Part shown: piece after piece, positions 18,396 to 27,976 of the stretch | Position numbering within the stretch: the first letter of the stretch is position 1 | Layout of the letters: the number at the start of each line of letters is the position of its first letter | Source of the DNA: Phreatobacter sp. | Lineage (GTDB): Bacteria > Pseudomonadota > Alphaproteobacteria > Rhizobiales > Phreatobacteraceae | Reading direction: 5' to 3' | Assembly: GCA_019749835.1 (NCBI GenBank) | Contig: JAIEPJ010000087.1 | Location: 44,327-108,326 of the forward strand | Length of the DNA: 64,000 nucleotides | Translations under genes and position numbers: made by a program | Notes under the pieces: model-generated | What the model saw: the letters and a program-made list of their open reading frames with translations, nothing else | Told to the model about the DNA's origin: nothing | The model's database searches: none

Positions 18396-20315
18396 ATGCC
18401 CGTCGACCTCGAGGCCCTGAAGCCGCTCCTCGCCCGTGTCCGCGTCACCCCGCCGGGCAAGACCGCCGACGGCTGGATGGCGGCCGCCTGTCCCGGTGCG
18501 AGCGCCGCCGACAGGCAGGTGATCGCCGCCGCGCTCGCGGCATTGCCTCAGCCCGGCCGGACGCGTGACGCCGCCCGCATTCCGGCGCTGCAGAAGATCC
18601 TGAAGAAGGAAAAGCTCGCGGCCTTCCTCGTGCCGCGTGCCGACGAGCATCAGGGCGAGTATCTCGTGGCCCGCGCCGAGCGGCTGCAATGGCTCACCGG
18701 CTTTTCCGGATCGGCCGGATTCGCCATTATCCTGCAGAAGGAGGCCGCACTCTTCGTCGACGGCCGCTACACGCTCCAGGCACCGGCCGAGACGGATGCC
18801 TCGGTCATTGAATGCCGCCACTTCAAGAAGCCGCCCGCCATCGAGTGGCTGGCCGGCAAGGTCAAGGCGGGTGACCGCGTCGGTTTCGATCCGCGCATCA
18901 CGCCGGTGAAGGAGGCCGAGCGCTGGCGCGAGGCGCTCGGCAAGGCGGGTGCCGCGCTCGTGGCGCTCGACGGCAATCCGATCGACGCGATCTGGACCGG
19001 TCAGCCCGGTGACCCATTCTCCGCCATCCATGCCCAGCCGTTGAAATTTGCCGGCGAGGCGAGTGGCGACAAGCGTTCCCGCATCGGTCAGGAGATTGCC
19101 GCGCGCGGCGCCAGAGCGGCCGTGCTGAACCAGCTCGATTCCATCGCGTGGTTGCTCAATGTGCGCGGTGGCGATACCCCGGCGACGCCGCTGGTCCAGA
19201 GCTTCCTGATCCTCGCCGCTGACGGCCACGCCACCTGGTTCGTCGACCAGGCCAAGTTCACGCCCGGCCTTGCCGCCCATCTCGGCAACGGCGTGACCGT
19301 GCGCCCCCTGGAGGCTTTCGCCGAGGGACTGCAGGAATGGTCCGGAAAGGCCGTGACCATCGAACCGGAGACCGCGACCGCCTGGATCGCCGACCGGCTG
19401 ACGGCGGCGGGCGCCACCCTGATTCATGGCCAGGATCCATCGGTCCTGCCCAAGGCGCGCAAGAACCGGGTGGAACTCGCGGGCACTCGCAAGGCGCATG
19501 CCCGCGACGGCGCGGCGATGGCGCGCTTCCTCCACTGGATCGACCGTGAGGCGGTCGGCCAGGGCGAGCTCGCCGTCATGGCGAAGCTGGAGGAGATTCG
19601 CGGCACCGACGCCCTCCACCGCGGCGCGAGCTTCACCACCATTGCCGGAGCCGGCTCGAATGGCGCCATCGTCCACTATCGGTCCTCGCCGGCGACCGAA
19701 CGGAAGGTCGAAAAGGGCACGTTCCTCCTCATCGATTCCGGCGCGCAATATCTGGACGGGACCACGGACATCACCCGCACCGTCGCCGTGGGCGGCGTGC
19801 CGAAGCGTCTCAGGGAGCACTACACGCTCGTCCTCAAGGGCCATATCGCCGTGGCCACCGCGCGCTTTCCGACGGGAACCGGTGGCATCGCCATCGACGG
19901 TTTCGCCCGCCGCGCGCTCTGGCAGGCTGGCCTCGACTTTGACCATGGCACCGGCCACGGCGTTGGCGTCTATCTCGGCGTGCATGAGGGGCCGGCGCGC
20001 ATCTCGCCCCTGTCGCAGGTCCCACTCGAGCCTGGCATGATCCTGTCCAACGAGCCCGGCTTCTACGAGACCGGCTCCCATGGAATCCGTCTGGAAAACC
20101 TGATCGTTGTCACCGAGAGCGCCAAGCCCGGCTTCCTGGAATTCGAGACGATCACCTTCTGCCCCTTCGACCGCCGCGCGATCGTGGCGGCGCTGCTCAC
20201 CGCGGCCGAGCGGCAATGGCTGGATGCCTATCACGCGCGGACCTGGAGCCTGCTGGAGGGGCGCCTGTCCGGCTCCGACCGCGCCTGGTTGAAACGCATG
20301 ACGGCGCCGCTTTAG
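18396..20315 (+). CDS. M24 family metallopeptidase (Xaa-Pro aminopeptidase-like)
   Basis: FLVPRADEHQGEYLVARAERLQWLTGFSGSAGFAII ... FLLIDSGAQYLDGTTDITRTVAVG ... DHGTGHGVGVYLGVHEGP ... LSNEPGFYETGSHGIRLENL. Confidence 0.94.
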   Translation: MPVDLEALKPLLARVRVTPPGKTADGWMAAACPGASAADRQVIAAALAALPQPGRTRDAARIPALQKILKKEKLAAFLVPRADEHQGEYLVARAERLQWLTGFSGSAGFAIILQKEAALFVDGRYTLQAPAETDASVIECRHFKKPPAIEWLAGKVKAGDRVGFDPRITPVKEAERWREALGKAGAALVALDGNPIDAIWTGQPGDPFSAIHAQPLKFAGEASGDKRSRIGQEIAARGARAAVLNQLDSIAWLLNVRGGDTPATPLVQSFLILAADGHATWFVDQAKFTPGLAAHLGNGVTVRPLEAFAEGLQEWSGKAVTIEPETATAWIADRLTAAGATLIHGQDPSVLPKARKNRVELAGTRKAHARDGAAMARFLHWIDREAVGQGELAVMAKLEEIRGTDALHRGASFTTIAGAGSNGAIVHYRSSPATERKVEKGTFLLIDSGAQYLDGTTDITRTVAVGGVPKRLREHYTLVLKGHIAVATARFPTGTGGIAIDGFARRALWQAGLDFDHGTGHGVGVYLGVHEGPARISPLSQVPLEPGMILSNEPGFYETGSHGIRLENLIVVTESAKPGFLEFETITFCPFDRRAIVAALLTAAERQWLDAYHARTWSLLEGRLSGSDRAWLKRMTAPL

Positions 20316-20447
20316 GCGGCCGATTGCCGGGATGGCGGGCAGTCGCGCCCAAAAGTTGTATTTTTTCGGCAGCGTCGGTCGCATCGTACCGTTTTGTTAA
20401 CGGCATTCCCCGATGGTTTGAGTGAAATTCATTCTTCCGGGGCTACT

Positions 20448-22151
20448 ATGCACTTACTGTCTCGTCTTCCTCTCGCCGCGCGGGTAGCCGCCCTCGCGGC
20501 ACTCGTCATTGCTGCCGTTGGCCTCGGCTCCGGCTTCTATGCGGTGTCGCAGATCGACGCCCGCATGGCCGAGATCGTCGAAGGCCAGGTCACCGACCGC
20601 AGCCTCCAGATGAGTCGTGCCGCGGAGCTCGCGCTTCCCGATGGCAAGATGGATCGCGCCAGCGCGACTGGTCCGGTCGTGCGCATCCGCGCCAGCGCCC
20701 TGCCGGCCGAGGGAGACCACCGGATCGTCGATCACGCCGCCGATGGCGCGTCCCTGTTCCGCCGCGATCCGGCGACGGGTGACCTGGTCCGCTTCTCTTC
20801 GTCCGTGCGGGACCAGCAGGGCAACCGCGTCATGGGATCGCGCATCCCGGCCTCCTCGCCCATTGCGCAGGCCATCGGCCGTGGCGAGGTGCTGACCGAC
20901 CACATCGTCGTGGGCAACATCCCGCGCATCGCCCGTTATGTGCCGATCGTCACGCCCGACAACCGCATCCTCGGCGCTCTCGGCGCCGGTGTCAGCAAGG
21001 CCAATGCTGACGCCTCGGCCGCCAGCATGCGGGAAGGCGTGATCATCGCCATGGCCCTGCTGGCCATCATTGCCGCGGTTGGCGTGTTCTTCCTGCTGAC
21101 GCATTTCCTCAAGCCGGTGCGCGAGGCCGCCGCTGCGATCAGCGGTCTCGCCGAGGACCGCTCGGTCGACCTCTCGCGCCATGCTGGCCGTCAGGACGAG
21201 ATCGGACTCATCGCCCGCGCCGTCGGCGGTCTCGCCCAGAGCCTCGCCGAACGTGCGCAGATGCGGAGTGCCGAAGACCAGCGCAGCGCTGCCGAACTGG
21301 CACGTCGGGCGGCGATGGAGACGGCGGTCAGTCATTTTGATGCCGCCATCGGCTCGGTCATCGATCGCGTCGCCTCCCGCGCCGTCTCCGTTACGGGCGC
21401 GACAGGTACGGTCACGGCCGCTGGTGAAGCAGCCGAGACCGGCGTGCGCGAGACCGTGCAGGCGACCGAGGAGACGCTGCACCGCGTCACCGGAATCGCC
21501 GGTGCGACGGAGGAGCTGAATGCCGCCATCGTCGAGATCCGCCGTCAGACCGAAGAGGCGATGAAGGTTTCTTCCGAGGCGACTCAGGCGGTCGAATCCG
21601 CCTCCAGCGATGTCTCCGGTCTCGCCGCCATGGGCGAGAAGATCGGCGCCGTCGTCGAGTTGATCCGCGCCATCGCCGAGCAGACCAACCTCTTGGCCCT
21701 CAATGCCACGATCGAGGCCGCCCGTGCCGGCGAGGCCGGCCGTGGCTTCGCCGTGGTCGCCTCGGAGGTGAAGCAGCTTGCATCCCAGACCGCCCGTGCC
21801 ACCGAGGATATCGCTGCCCAGGTCGCTTCGATCCAGCAGGCGACCGGTCGCAGCGTCGCCTCGATGGGCGGCATCACCGAGACGGTCGTGCGCATGCGTC
21901 GGGCAAGCGAGGCCATCTCCACCGCCATCGACCAGCAGGCCCAGGCGACCCAGGAGATCGGCGTCAGCGTCGAGGGCACTGCTTCTGTCGCCCAGACCGC
22001 GGGCAAGTCCATCGGTACCGTGTCGGAGCGCCTGAAGGCCACGGGGTCGGCGATGGGCGCCCTCAACGATGTGGCCAAGGGCCTCGAGGGCGACATTGCC
22101 GGTCTTCGCCAGGCGGTCGGCACCTTCCTCAAGGAGGTCAAGGCGGCCTGA
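20448..22151 (+). CDS. Methyl-accepting chemotaxis protein (transmembrane, HAMP, MA domain)
   Basis: Two TM segments, HAMP-like region, [46 protein letters not shown]. Confidence 0.95.
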   Translation: MHLLSRLPLAARVAALAALVIAAVGLGSGFYAVSQIDARMAEIVEGQVTDRSLQMSRAAELALPDGKMDRASATGPVVRIRASALPAEGDHRIVDHAADGASLFRRDPATGDLVRFSSSVRDQQGNRVMGSRIPASSPIAQAIGRGEVLTDHIVVGNIPRIARYVPIVTPDNRILGALGAGVSKANADASAASMREGVIIAMALLAIIAAVGVFFLLTHFLKPVREAAAAISGLAEDRSVDLSRHAGRQDEIGLIARAVGGLAQSLAERAQMRSAEDQRSAAELARRAAMETAVSHFDAAIGSVIDRVASRAVSVTGATGTVTAAGEAAETGVRETVQATEETLHRVTGIAGATEELNAAIVEIRRQTEEAMKVSSEATQAVESASSDVSGLAAMGEKIGAVVELIRAIAEQTNLLALNATIEAARAGEAGRGFAVVASEVKQLASQTARATEDIAAQVASIQQATGRSVASMGGITETVVRMRRASEAISTAIDQQAQATQEIGVSVEGTASVAQTAGKSIGTVSERLKATGSAMGALNDVAKGLEGDIAGLRQAVGTFLKEVKAA

Positions 22152-22181
22152 GCCTCGGTCCGCCTTCCAGATCTGTCAGGG

Positions 22182-22206
22182 ATGGCCGGGCATTGCCCGG
22201 CCATCG
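22182..22206. terminator. Bidirectional terminator-like hairpin between convergent MCP and amidase genes
   Basis: GATGGCCGGGC-ATT-GCCCGGCCATC, perfect 11-bp stem. Confidence 0.7.
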
Positions 22207-22221
22207 TCGTTTGAAGCCGCC

Positions 22222-23523
22222 TCAGCCGGCGAAGACCTTTTCCACCGCCGCGGCCATGCGCAGCAGCCGGCGGTCCTGCCCGGCCAGCGCCGTCAGCATG
22301 AAGCCGACGGGAAGGCCCTTCACCTGAGGGCAGGGGATCGAGATTCCGGTGAACGTGAAGACATTGCCGACGGTGGTATTGCGCAGCATGAGGCCGTTGG
22401 CGGTCCAGAACTGGTCGTCGGATGCGATCAGATCGGAAATCTTCGGCGCCCGGATCGGCGTCGTCGGCAGGATGAGAGCGTCGATATCGGCGAGCCTGTC
22501 ACGCATGCGGGCAACCAGTTCCGCCCGCTTGTTGACGAGGCGGATATAGTCCGGGGCGGCGGCCTTGGCACCGATGCGCACGCGCGCCAGGACCCGCGGA
22601 TCAAAGTCCCGCGCCCTGTCCTCCATCCATTCCGCATGCACGGCCGCCGCCTCCATGGCGACGAAGGGGGCTTTCGCCATGGCGTCGGCGAGTTCCTGCA
22701 GGAGGTCCTCGATCGAGATGTCGGAGACGCGGGCACCAGCCCTGGTGAGGCGGGCGGCGGAGGCCTCAAAGGCCTGTTCGACCTCCGGCTCCATCTGCCC
22801 GAACAGGCGGCCGCGCGGGATTGCCAGCCTGAGCCCAGCCAGCGGCGCGGGCGTCAGGGTCCACGGCTGCTCGCCGGCGAGGACCGCGTCGGTGGCGGCG
22901 CAGTCGGCGACGGTCTTCGCCAATGGTCCGATCGTGTCGAGCGCGTAGGAGAGGGGAAAGGCACCCTCGAGGGGGATCCGGCCATAGGTCGGCTTGAACC
23001 CGACGCAGCCGTTCAGTGCCGCGGGAATGCGGATCGACCCGCCGGTATCCGAGCCCAGGCCCATGCGGGCCGTGCCTTCGGCGGCCGAGACGCCGGCGCC
23101 CGACGAGGATCCGCCGGGGACCCGGCTCTTGTCGGCGGCATTGCCGGGCGTGCCGAAATGCGGATTGATGCCGATGCCCGAAAAGGCGAACTCGCTCATG
23201 TTGGTCTTGCCGACGATGACCACGCCGGCCTGGCGCAGGCGCGCCACGGTCGGTGCATCGGCGCTCGCCGCCGGCCGTGAGCGCAGGATGGTGGAGCCCG
23301 CCGTGGTCACCTCGCCGGCGACGTCGAACAGGTCCTTGATGGAGATGACCCAACCGTCGAGCGGTGACAGTTTCACGCCCGCCTTGGCGCGTGCATCGGC
23401 CGCGTCCGCTTCGGCCCGCGCCCGCTCCGCATAGACCTTCGTGTAGGTGACCCGGCCGTCGGATGAGGGGTCGTCGATGCGGGCGAGCGAGGCTTCGAGG
23501 GCGTCGCGGACGGAGGTAGGCAT
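22222..23523 (-). CDS. Amidase (amidase signature family)
   Basis: LDGWVISIKDLFDVAGEVTTAGSTIL ... NAADKSRVPGGSSSGAGVSAAEGTARMGLGSDTGGSIRIPAALNGCVGFKPTYGRIP; Ser-cisSer-Lys signature. Confidence 0.94.
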   Translation of the reverse strand: MPTSVRDALEASLARIDDPSSDGRVTYTKVYAERARAEADAADARAKAGVKLSPLDGWVISIKDLFDVAGEVTTAGSTILRSRPAASADAPTVARLRQAGVVIVGKTNMSEFAFSGIGINPHFGTPGNAADKSRVPGGSSSGAGVSAAEGTARMGLGSDTGGSIRIPAALNGCVGFKPTYGRIPLEGAFPLSYALDTIGPLAKTVADCAATDAVLAGEQPWTLTPAPLAGLRLAIPRGRLFGQMEPEVEQAFEASAARLTRAGARVSDISIEDLLQELADAMAKAPFVAMEAAAVHAEWMEDRARDFDPRVLARVRIGAKAAAPDYIRLVNKRAELVARMRDRLADIDALILPTTPIRAPKISDLIASDDQFWTANGLMLRNTTVGNVFTFTGISIPCPQVKGLPVGFMLTALAGQDRRLLRMAAAVEKVFAG

Positions 23524-23610
23524 AGACGGCACTCCAGGCGGGTTGGGTATGGGGACTGTCGGCAATGGCAATGGTTCAGGTCAAGGCGGCTGTACCGGGG
23601 GCAGTCCCCC

Positions 23611-24894
23611 TCACGCCGGCTCGGTGCCGCACCATTCGGCGACAAACAGCGCCATGGATTTGGTCGCCTTGCGCACGCTCTCGATGGAGAAGCGCTCGTC
23701 GAAGCCGTGGACGCGCTCCGCCGAGGGGCCGTAGTTGAGCGTCGGGATCTTGTCGAAGAGCGCATAGACGCGCCCGTCGAGATAGGCGGGCGTGACGCTC
23801 TCCTTGAGCGGCTCGCCCCAGGCGCGCTGGTGCGCGCGTGCCAGCACAGCCTCGGCCTCGGAACCGGGTGCGAGGATATAGCCCTCGGTGGTGAAGCCGT
23901 TCCAGGCGATCTTCGGCGGGTTGTTGGCGAGAAAGCGGTCCGCGCGCGCCGCCTTGGCGATCGTGTCCTCGATGGCGCGCATCATCTCCTGCGGCGTCTC
24001 GCCGGGAAAGATCGAGATGCGGCAGTCGACCGTGCACCACGCCGGTACGGAGGAGGCCCAGTCGCCGCCCTTGATCTTGCCGATATTGAGATTGATCGGG
24101 TGCGGCTCGTCCTTGAACAGCGGGTGGTTCGGTGTCTTGGTGTTCCAGAAGGCCTCGAGTTCACGCAGCTTGCCGATGATGCCGAAGGCCGCCTCGATGG
24201 CGTTCTGGCCTGCGCCCGCCTCGCGCACATGGACCGGATGGCCCTGCACGGTGAACTGGAACCAGACGACGCCGACATTGCCGCGGGTGATCTTGCCCTG
24301 GCTCGGCTCGGGGATCAGCGCCGCTTCCGCCTTGTAGCCGCGCAGGTGGCATTGCAGCGCCCCGTTGCCGGTCGATTCCTCCTCGACCACCGACTGCACA
24401 TAGACTGTCGCCGCCGGTTGCAGGCCCGTGCGCTTCAGGGCGTCGAAGACGGCGACCATGGCGCCATGGCCAGCCTTCATGTCGCCGGCGCCGCGGCCAT
24501 AGAACCAGTCGCCGTCGATGCGTGGCTCGTAGGGCGGCGAGGTCCACATCTCCAGCGGCCCCGGCGGCACGATGTCGATATGGCCTTGCATGATCAGGCT
24601 GCGGCCGGTTTCCGCCTTGGGGCGGTGGATGCCGACGACGATCGGCGCGGTTGAATGGGTGTCCGAGAAGGGCGAACCGCCGGGATGGCGCTTGATCGCC
24701 TCCTCGTCCATGGCGAAGCGCTCCATCGCGAAGCCGCGCTTGCGCAGTTCCTGGAACACGAAGTCCTGCACCGCATGCTCGTCGCCGCGCTGGGAGGGAT
24801 AGCGCACCAGCGTCTTCAGATAGTCGAGCTGGGCGTCGAACCCGTCATCGACGGCCTTGACGATGCGGTCGGCGAGGGCGGGATCGAGGGCCAT
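23611..24894 (-). CDS. M20 family ArgE/DapE-type deacylase (paralog 1)
   Basis: MALDPALADRIVKAVDDGFDAQLDYLKTLVRYPSQRGDEHAVQDFVFQELRKRGFAMERFAMDEEAIKRHPGGSPFSDTHSTAPIVVGIHRPK ... LIMQGHIDIVPPG ... YGRGAGDMKAGHGAM ... VVEEESTGNGAL. Confidence 0.94.
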   Translation of the reverse strand: MALDPALADRIVKAVDDGFDAQLDYLKTLVRYPSQRGDEHAVQDFVFQELRKRGFAMERFAMDEEAIKRHPGGSPFSDTHSTAPIVVGIHRPKAETGRSLIMQGHIDIVPPGPLEMWTSPPYEPRIDGDWFYGRGAGDMKAGHGAMVAVFDALKRTGLQPAATVYVQSVVEEESTGNGALQCHLRGYKAEAALIPEPSQGKITRGNVGVVWFQFTVQGHPVHVREAGAGQNAIEAAFGIIGKLRELEAFWNTKTPNHPLFKDEPHPINLNIGKIKGGDWASSVPAWCTVDCRISIFPGETPQEMMRAIEDTIAKAARADRFLANNPPKIAWNGFTTEGYILAPGSEAEAVLARAHQRAWGEPLKESVTPAYLDGRVYALFDKIPTLNYGPSAERVHGFDERFSIESVRKATKSMALFVAEWCGTEPA

Positions 24895-24932
24895 GGGGTT
24901 TTGCTCCGGGCAGAGGTCGATGAAGGTGAGGG

Positions 24933-26222
24933 TCAGGACGCGATCGGCTCGGTGCCGCACCATTCGGCGACGAAGAGAGCCATCGTCCGGGTGACGCGGC
25001 GCATGCTGCTGATCGAGAAACGCTCGTCGAAGCCGTGGATATTCTCCGAGATCGGGCCGTAGCAGAGCGCCGGAATCTTGTCGTAGAGCGCATAGACGCG
25101 GGTATCGAGATAGCCGGGCGTGACGAGGTCCTGGAGCGGCGTGCCGGTTGCCGTCTCGTGGGCGCGTGCGAGCACGCTTTCCGCCTCCGAACCCGGCTGC
25201 AGCGCATAGCCCTCGGTGGTGAAGCCGGTGAAGGTGACACGCGGCGGATTGTTGGCGAGGAACCGGTCGGCCCGCGCCGCGCCGATGACCGCCTCCTCGA
25301 TGGCGCGCATCATCGTCTCGGCGCGCTCGCCCGGATAGATCGCGATACGGCAGTCGATGGCGCACCAGGCCGGCACCGACGAGGCCCAGTCGCCACCCTC
25401 GATCATGCCGATGTTCAGATTGATCGGGTGGTCAACGTCCTCGAAATGGCGGAACTCGGCCTTCTTCGCGTTCCAGCGGGCCTCGAGGTCGCGCAGCGCC
25501 CGGATGACGCCCTGTGTCGCCTCGATGGCGTTCTGCCCGGTCCCTGCCTGGCTGACATGGACGGGAAGGCCGGCCACCGCGACCCGGAACCAGACGACGC
25601 CGGTATTGGCGCGGATGAGCTTCTCGTCCTCCGGTTCGGGGATCAGGACCGCATCCGCCCTGTAGCCGCGCAAGTGGCACTGGAGCGCGCCGTTGCCGGT
25701 GGATTCCTCTTCCACCACGGACTGCACCGTGACGGTCGCTGCCGGCTGAAGCCCGATGCTGGCGAGCGCGTCGAAGACGGCGAACATGGCCGCATGGCCG
25801 GCCTTCATGTCGGCGCCGCCACGGCCATAGAACCAGTCGCCTTCGCTGTGCGGTTCGAAAGGATCGCGCGACCACAGGTCCCGCGGTCCCGGCGGGACGA
25901 CGTCGACATGGCTCTGCAGGATCAGTGTGCGGCCGGTTTCCACTTGCGGGCGGTGGATGCCGACGACGATCGGCGCGTCGGAATGGTCGGCCGTCACCGG
26001 CGATCCGCCGGGATGGCGGGCGAGGGCAGCAGGCTCCATGGCGAAGCGCTCGGTGGCCCAGCCGCGGCGCATCATCTCGGCGAGCACGAAGTCCTGGCAG
26101 GCGTGCTCGCGGCCGCGCGTCGAGGCAAAGCGGACGAGATCGGCCGTCAGCGCGATCTGGCGGTCGAACCCTGCATCAACGGCGGCGACGATTTGGTCGG
26201 CGAGGGCAGGATCGAGAGGCAT
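24933..26222 (-). CDS. M20 family ArgE/DapE-type deacylase (paralog 2, tandem duplicate)
   Basis: MPLDPALADQIVAAVDAGFDRQIALTADLVRFASTRGREHACQDFVLAEMMRRGWATERFAMEPAALARHPGGSPVTADHSDAPIVVGIHRPQ; collinear with paralog 1 throughout. Confidence 0.94.
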   Translation of the reverse strand: MPLDPALADQIVAAVDAGFDRQIALTADLVRFASTRGREHACQDFVLAEMMRRGWATERFAMEPAALARHPGGSPVTADHSDAPIVVGIHRPQVETGRTLILQSHVDVVPPGPRDLWSRDPFEPHSEGDWFYGRGGADMKAGHAAMFAVFDALASIGLQPAATVTVQSVVEEESTGNGALQCHLRGYRADAVLIPEPEDEKLIRANTGVVWFRVAVAGLPVHVSQAGTGQNAIEATQGVIRALRDLEARWNAKKAEFRHFEDVDHPINLNIGMIEGGDWASSVPAWCAIDCRIAIYPGERAETMMRAIEEAVIGAARADRFLANNPPRVTFTGFTTEGYALQPGSEAESVLARAHETATGTPLQDLVTPGYLDTRVYALYDKIPALCYGPISENIHGFDERFSISSMRRVTRTMALFVAEWCGTEPIAS

Positions 26223-26359
26223 GGCGGCTCCGGCGGGGAGGGGCGAGCCTAGCCGCGTACGGCCGCCGAGCAACCATCGCCGGTGCAGCCGTGCTGCGCG
26301 CCGGGTGGCGTATCGCGCAGCGGGGCGGAACCGGCGCTGCCTGTCGCCCTGCATCGGAG

Positions 26360-26524
26360 AAGTGCGTCCTTCGAGGCTCGCCACCGACGATGCTCGCGCA
26401 TCGCCGGGCTCGCACCGCAGGATGAGGAGGAAGGTGACCGGCATCAGCCGGAACCTTGGTACAAAGCATTCCCGCCCTCATCCCGAGGTGCGAGCCTGAC
26501 AGGCGAGCCTCGAAGGACGCACTT
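26360..26524. repeat. Nested inverted-repeat (REP/MITE-like) intergenic element
   Basis: Outer perfect 23-bp arms AAGTGCGTCCTTCGAGGCTCGCC (26360-26382) / GGCGAGCCTCGAAGGACGCACTT (26502-26524); inner arms GGCTCGCACC-gca-GGATGAGG (26407-26427) / CCTCATCC-cga-GGTGCGAGCC (26476-26496). Confidence 0.9.
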
Positions 26525-26648
26525 GCCTGATGCAAGTCTCGGAACTTCCAATGCGCCCGTGCAAACCACCCCGCCGCGCGCCGCCCTTGCCTCGGCCCGT
26601 CATCCGGGGATCATGGCGCAACCCTCTCGAGCCCGGTCGAATCCCGTC

Positions 26649-27674
26649 ATGAAAGCCGTCTTCACCGACCTGCACAAAGGCCATGACCCCAAGCGCTTCA
26701 TCCTGCGCGGCAAGTTCGCCCAGGGAGAAGAGCGCCCGGAACGCGCCGCGCGGCTCACGGCAGGTCTGAAGGCGGGAAAACACGAGCTCGTGCCGAGCGA
26801 GGCCTTTGGCCAGGGGCCCCGGCTCGGCGTCCACTCCGTCGATTATCTGCGCTTCGTCGAGGAGGCTGCCGTTGAGTGGAAAACGCTCGCTGACGCCTCC
26901 GACGAGGTGCTGGGCAATGTCCACCCCGTCCGCCGCGGCGGCACCATGCCCCAATCCATCACCGGTCGCGCCGGCTGGTACATGCAGGACATGGCCTGCG
27001 GCATCGGGCCGGACACCTGGCTCGCCGCCTCGTCGGCCACCGATGTCGCGGTGACGGCCGCGGAACTCGTGATCGAGGGCGAGCGCGCCGCCTATGCGCT
27101 GTGCCGGCCACCCGGCCACCACGCCTATCGCGACGCCGCCGGCGGCCATTGCTTCCTCAACAACACCGCCATCGCGGCGCAATATCTGCGCGCGGTCCAC
27201 GACCGGGTGGCGATCCTCGACATCGACATCCACCACGGCAACGGCACGCAGGACATCTTCTACGATCGCGGCGACGTGCTGACCGTCTCGGTCCATGCCG
27301 ATCCCGCGCGCTTCTACCCCTTCTTCTGGGGCTATGCGCACGAGCGCGGCACCGGTGCCGGCGATGGCGCGAACCTCAACCTTCCGATCCCCGTCGGCTC
27401 CGGCGACGATGCCTATGTCGCGGCAGTGGAGGCCTCGGCCAAGACCATCGCCGCCTTCACGCCGGGCATGCTGGTGATCGCCCTCGGTCTCGATGCCTCC
27501 GCCGATGATCCCTTTGGCGGCGCCAAGGTGACGGCGGCCGGGTTCCGACGCGCCGGCGAGGCCATCGCGCGGATGGGCTTGCCGACGCTTTTCGTGCAGG
27601 AAGGCGGCTATCTCTCCGACCAGCTCGGCCCGAATCTCACGGCCGTGCTCGGTGGCTTCGAAGCCGCCGCCTGA
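26649..27674 (+). CDS. Histone deacetylase-family amidohydrolase (acetylpolyamine amidohydrolase-like)
   Basis: YALCRPPGHHAYRDAAGGHCFLNNTAIAAQYL...VAILDIDIHHGNGTQDIFYDRGDVLTVSVHADP. Start moved inside ORF 26283..27674. Confidence 0.94.
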   Translation: MKAVFTDLHKGHDPKRFILRGKFAQGEERPERAARLTAGLKAGKHELVPSEAFGQGPRLGVHSVDYLRFVEEAAVEWKTLADASDEVLGNVHPVRRGGTMPQSITGRAGWYMQDMACGIGPDTWLAASSATDVAVTAAELVIEGERAAYALCRPPGHHAYRDAAGGHCFLNNTAIAAQYLRAVHDRVAILDIDIHHGNGTQDIFYDRGDVLTVSVHADPARFYPFFWGYAHERGTGAGDGANLNLPIPVGSGDDAYVAAVEASAKTIAAFTPGMLVIALGLDASADDPFGGAKVTAAGFRRAGEAIARMGLPTLFVQEGGYLSDQLGPNLTAVLGGFEAAA

Positions 27675-27890
27675 TCAGCCCTGGCGGGTCGATACCGGGC
27701 AGGTGTTCATGCCGAGCAGCGTATAGGCCGGGCACCAGCCGAGTGCCGCGGTGGTGAGCGGCACGATGCCGATCCAACCGAGCCAGTTATAGCCGGTTGC
27801 CGGAATCCCGGTGATGGCGAAGAGCAGCAGGGCGATGCCGGCAACGATGCGCAGGACGCGGTCGATGCCGCCGATATTGGTGCTGAACAT
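27675..27890 (-). CDS. DUF2892 (YgaP-like) small membrane protein
   Basis: MFSTNIGGIDRVLRIVAGIALLLFAITGIPATGYNWLGWIGIVPLTTAALGWCPAYTLLGMNTCPVS. Confidence 0.92.
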   Translation of the reverse strand: MFSTNIGGIDRVLRIVAGIALLLFAITGIPATGYNWLGWIGIVPLTTAALGWCPAYTLLGMNTCPVSTRQG

Positions 27891-27976
27891 GGGAGCCTCC
27901 GTCAGGGGCGCCGGCGGAAGAGCCGGTGCCGATAGCGCCATAGGACGCTGTTTCGCCGCCGCTGTCGGTGACCTCG

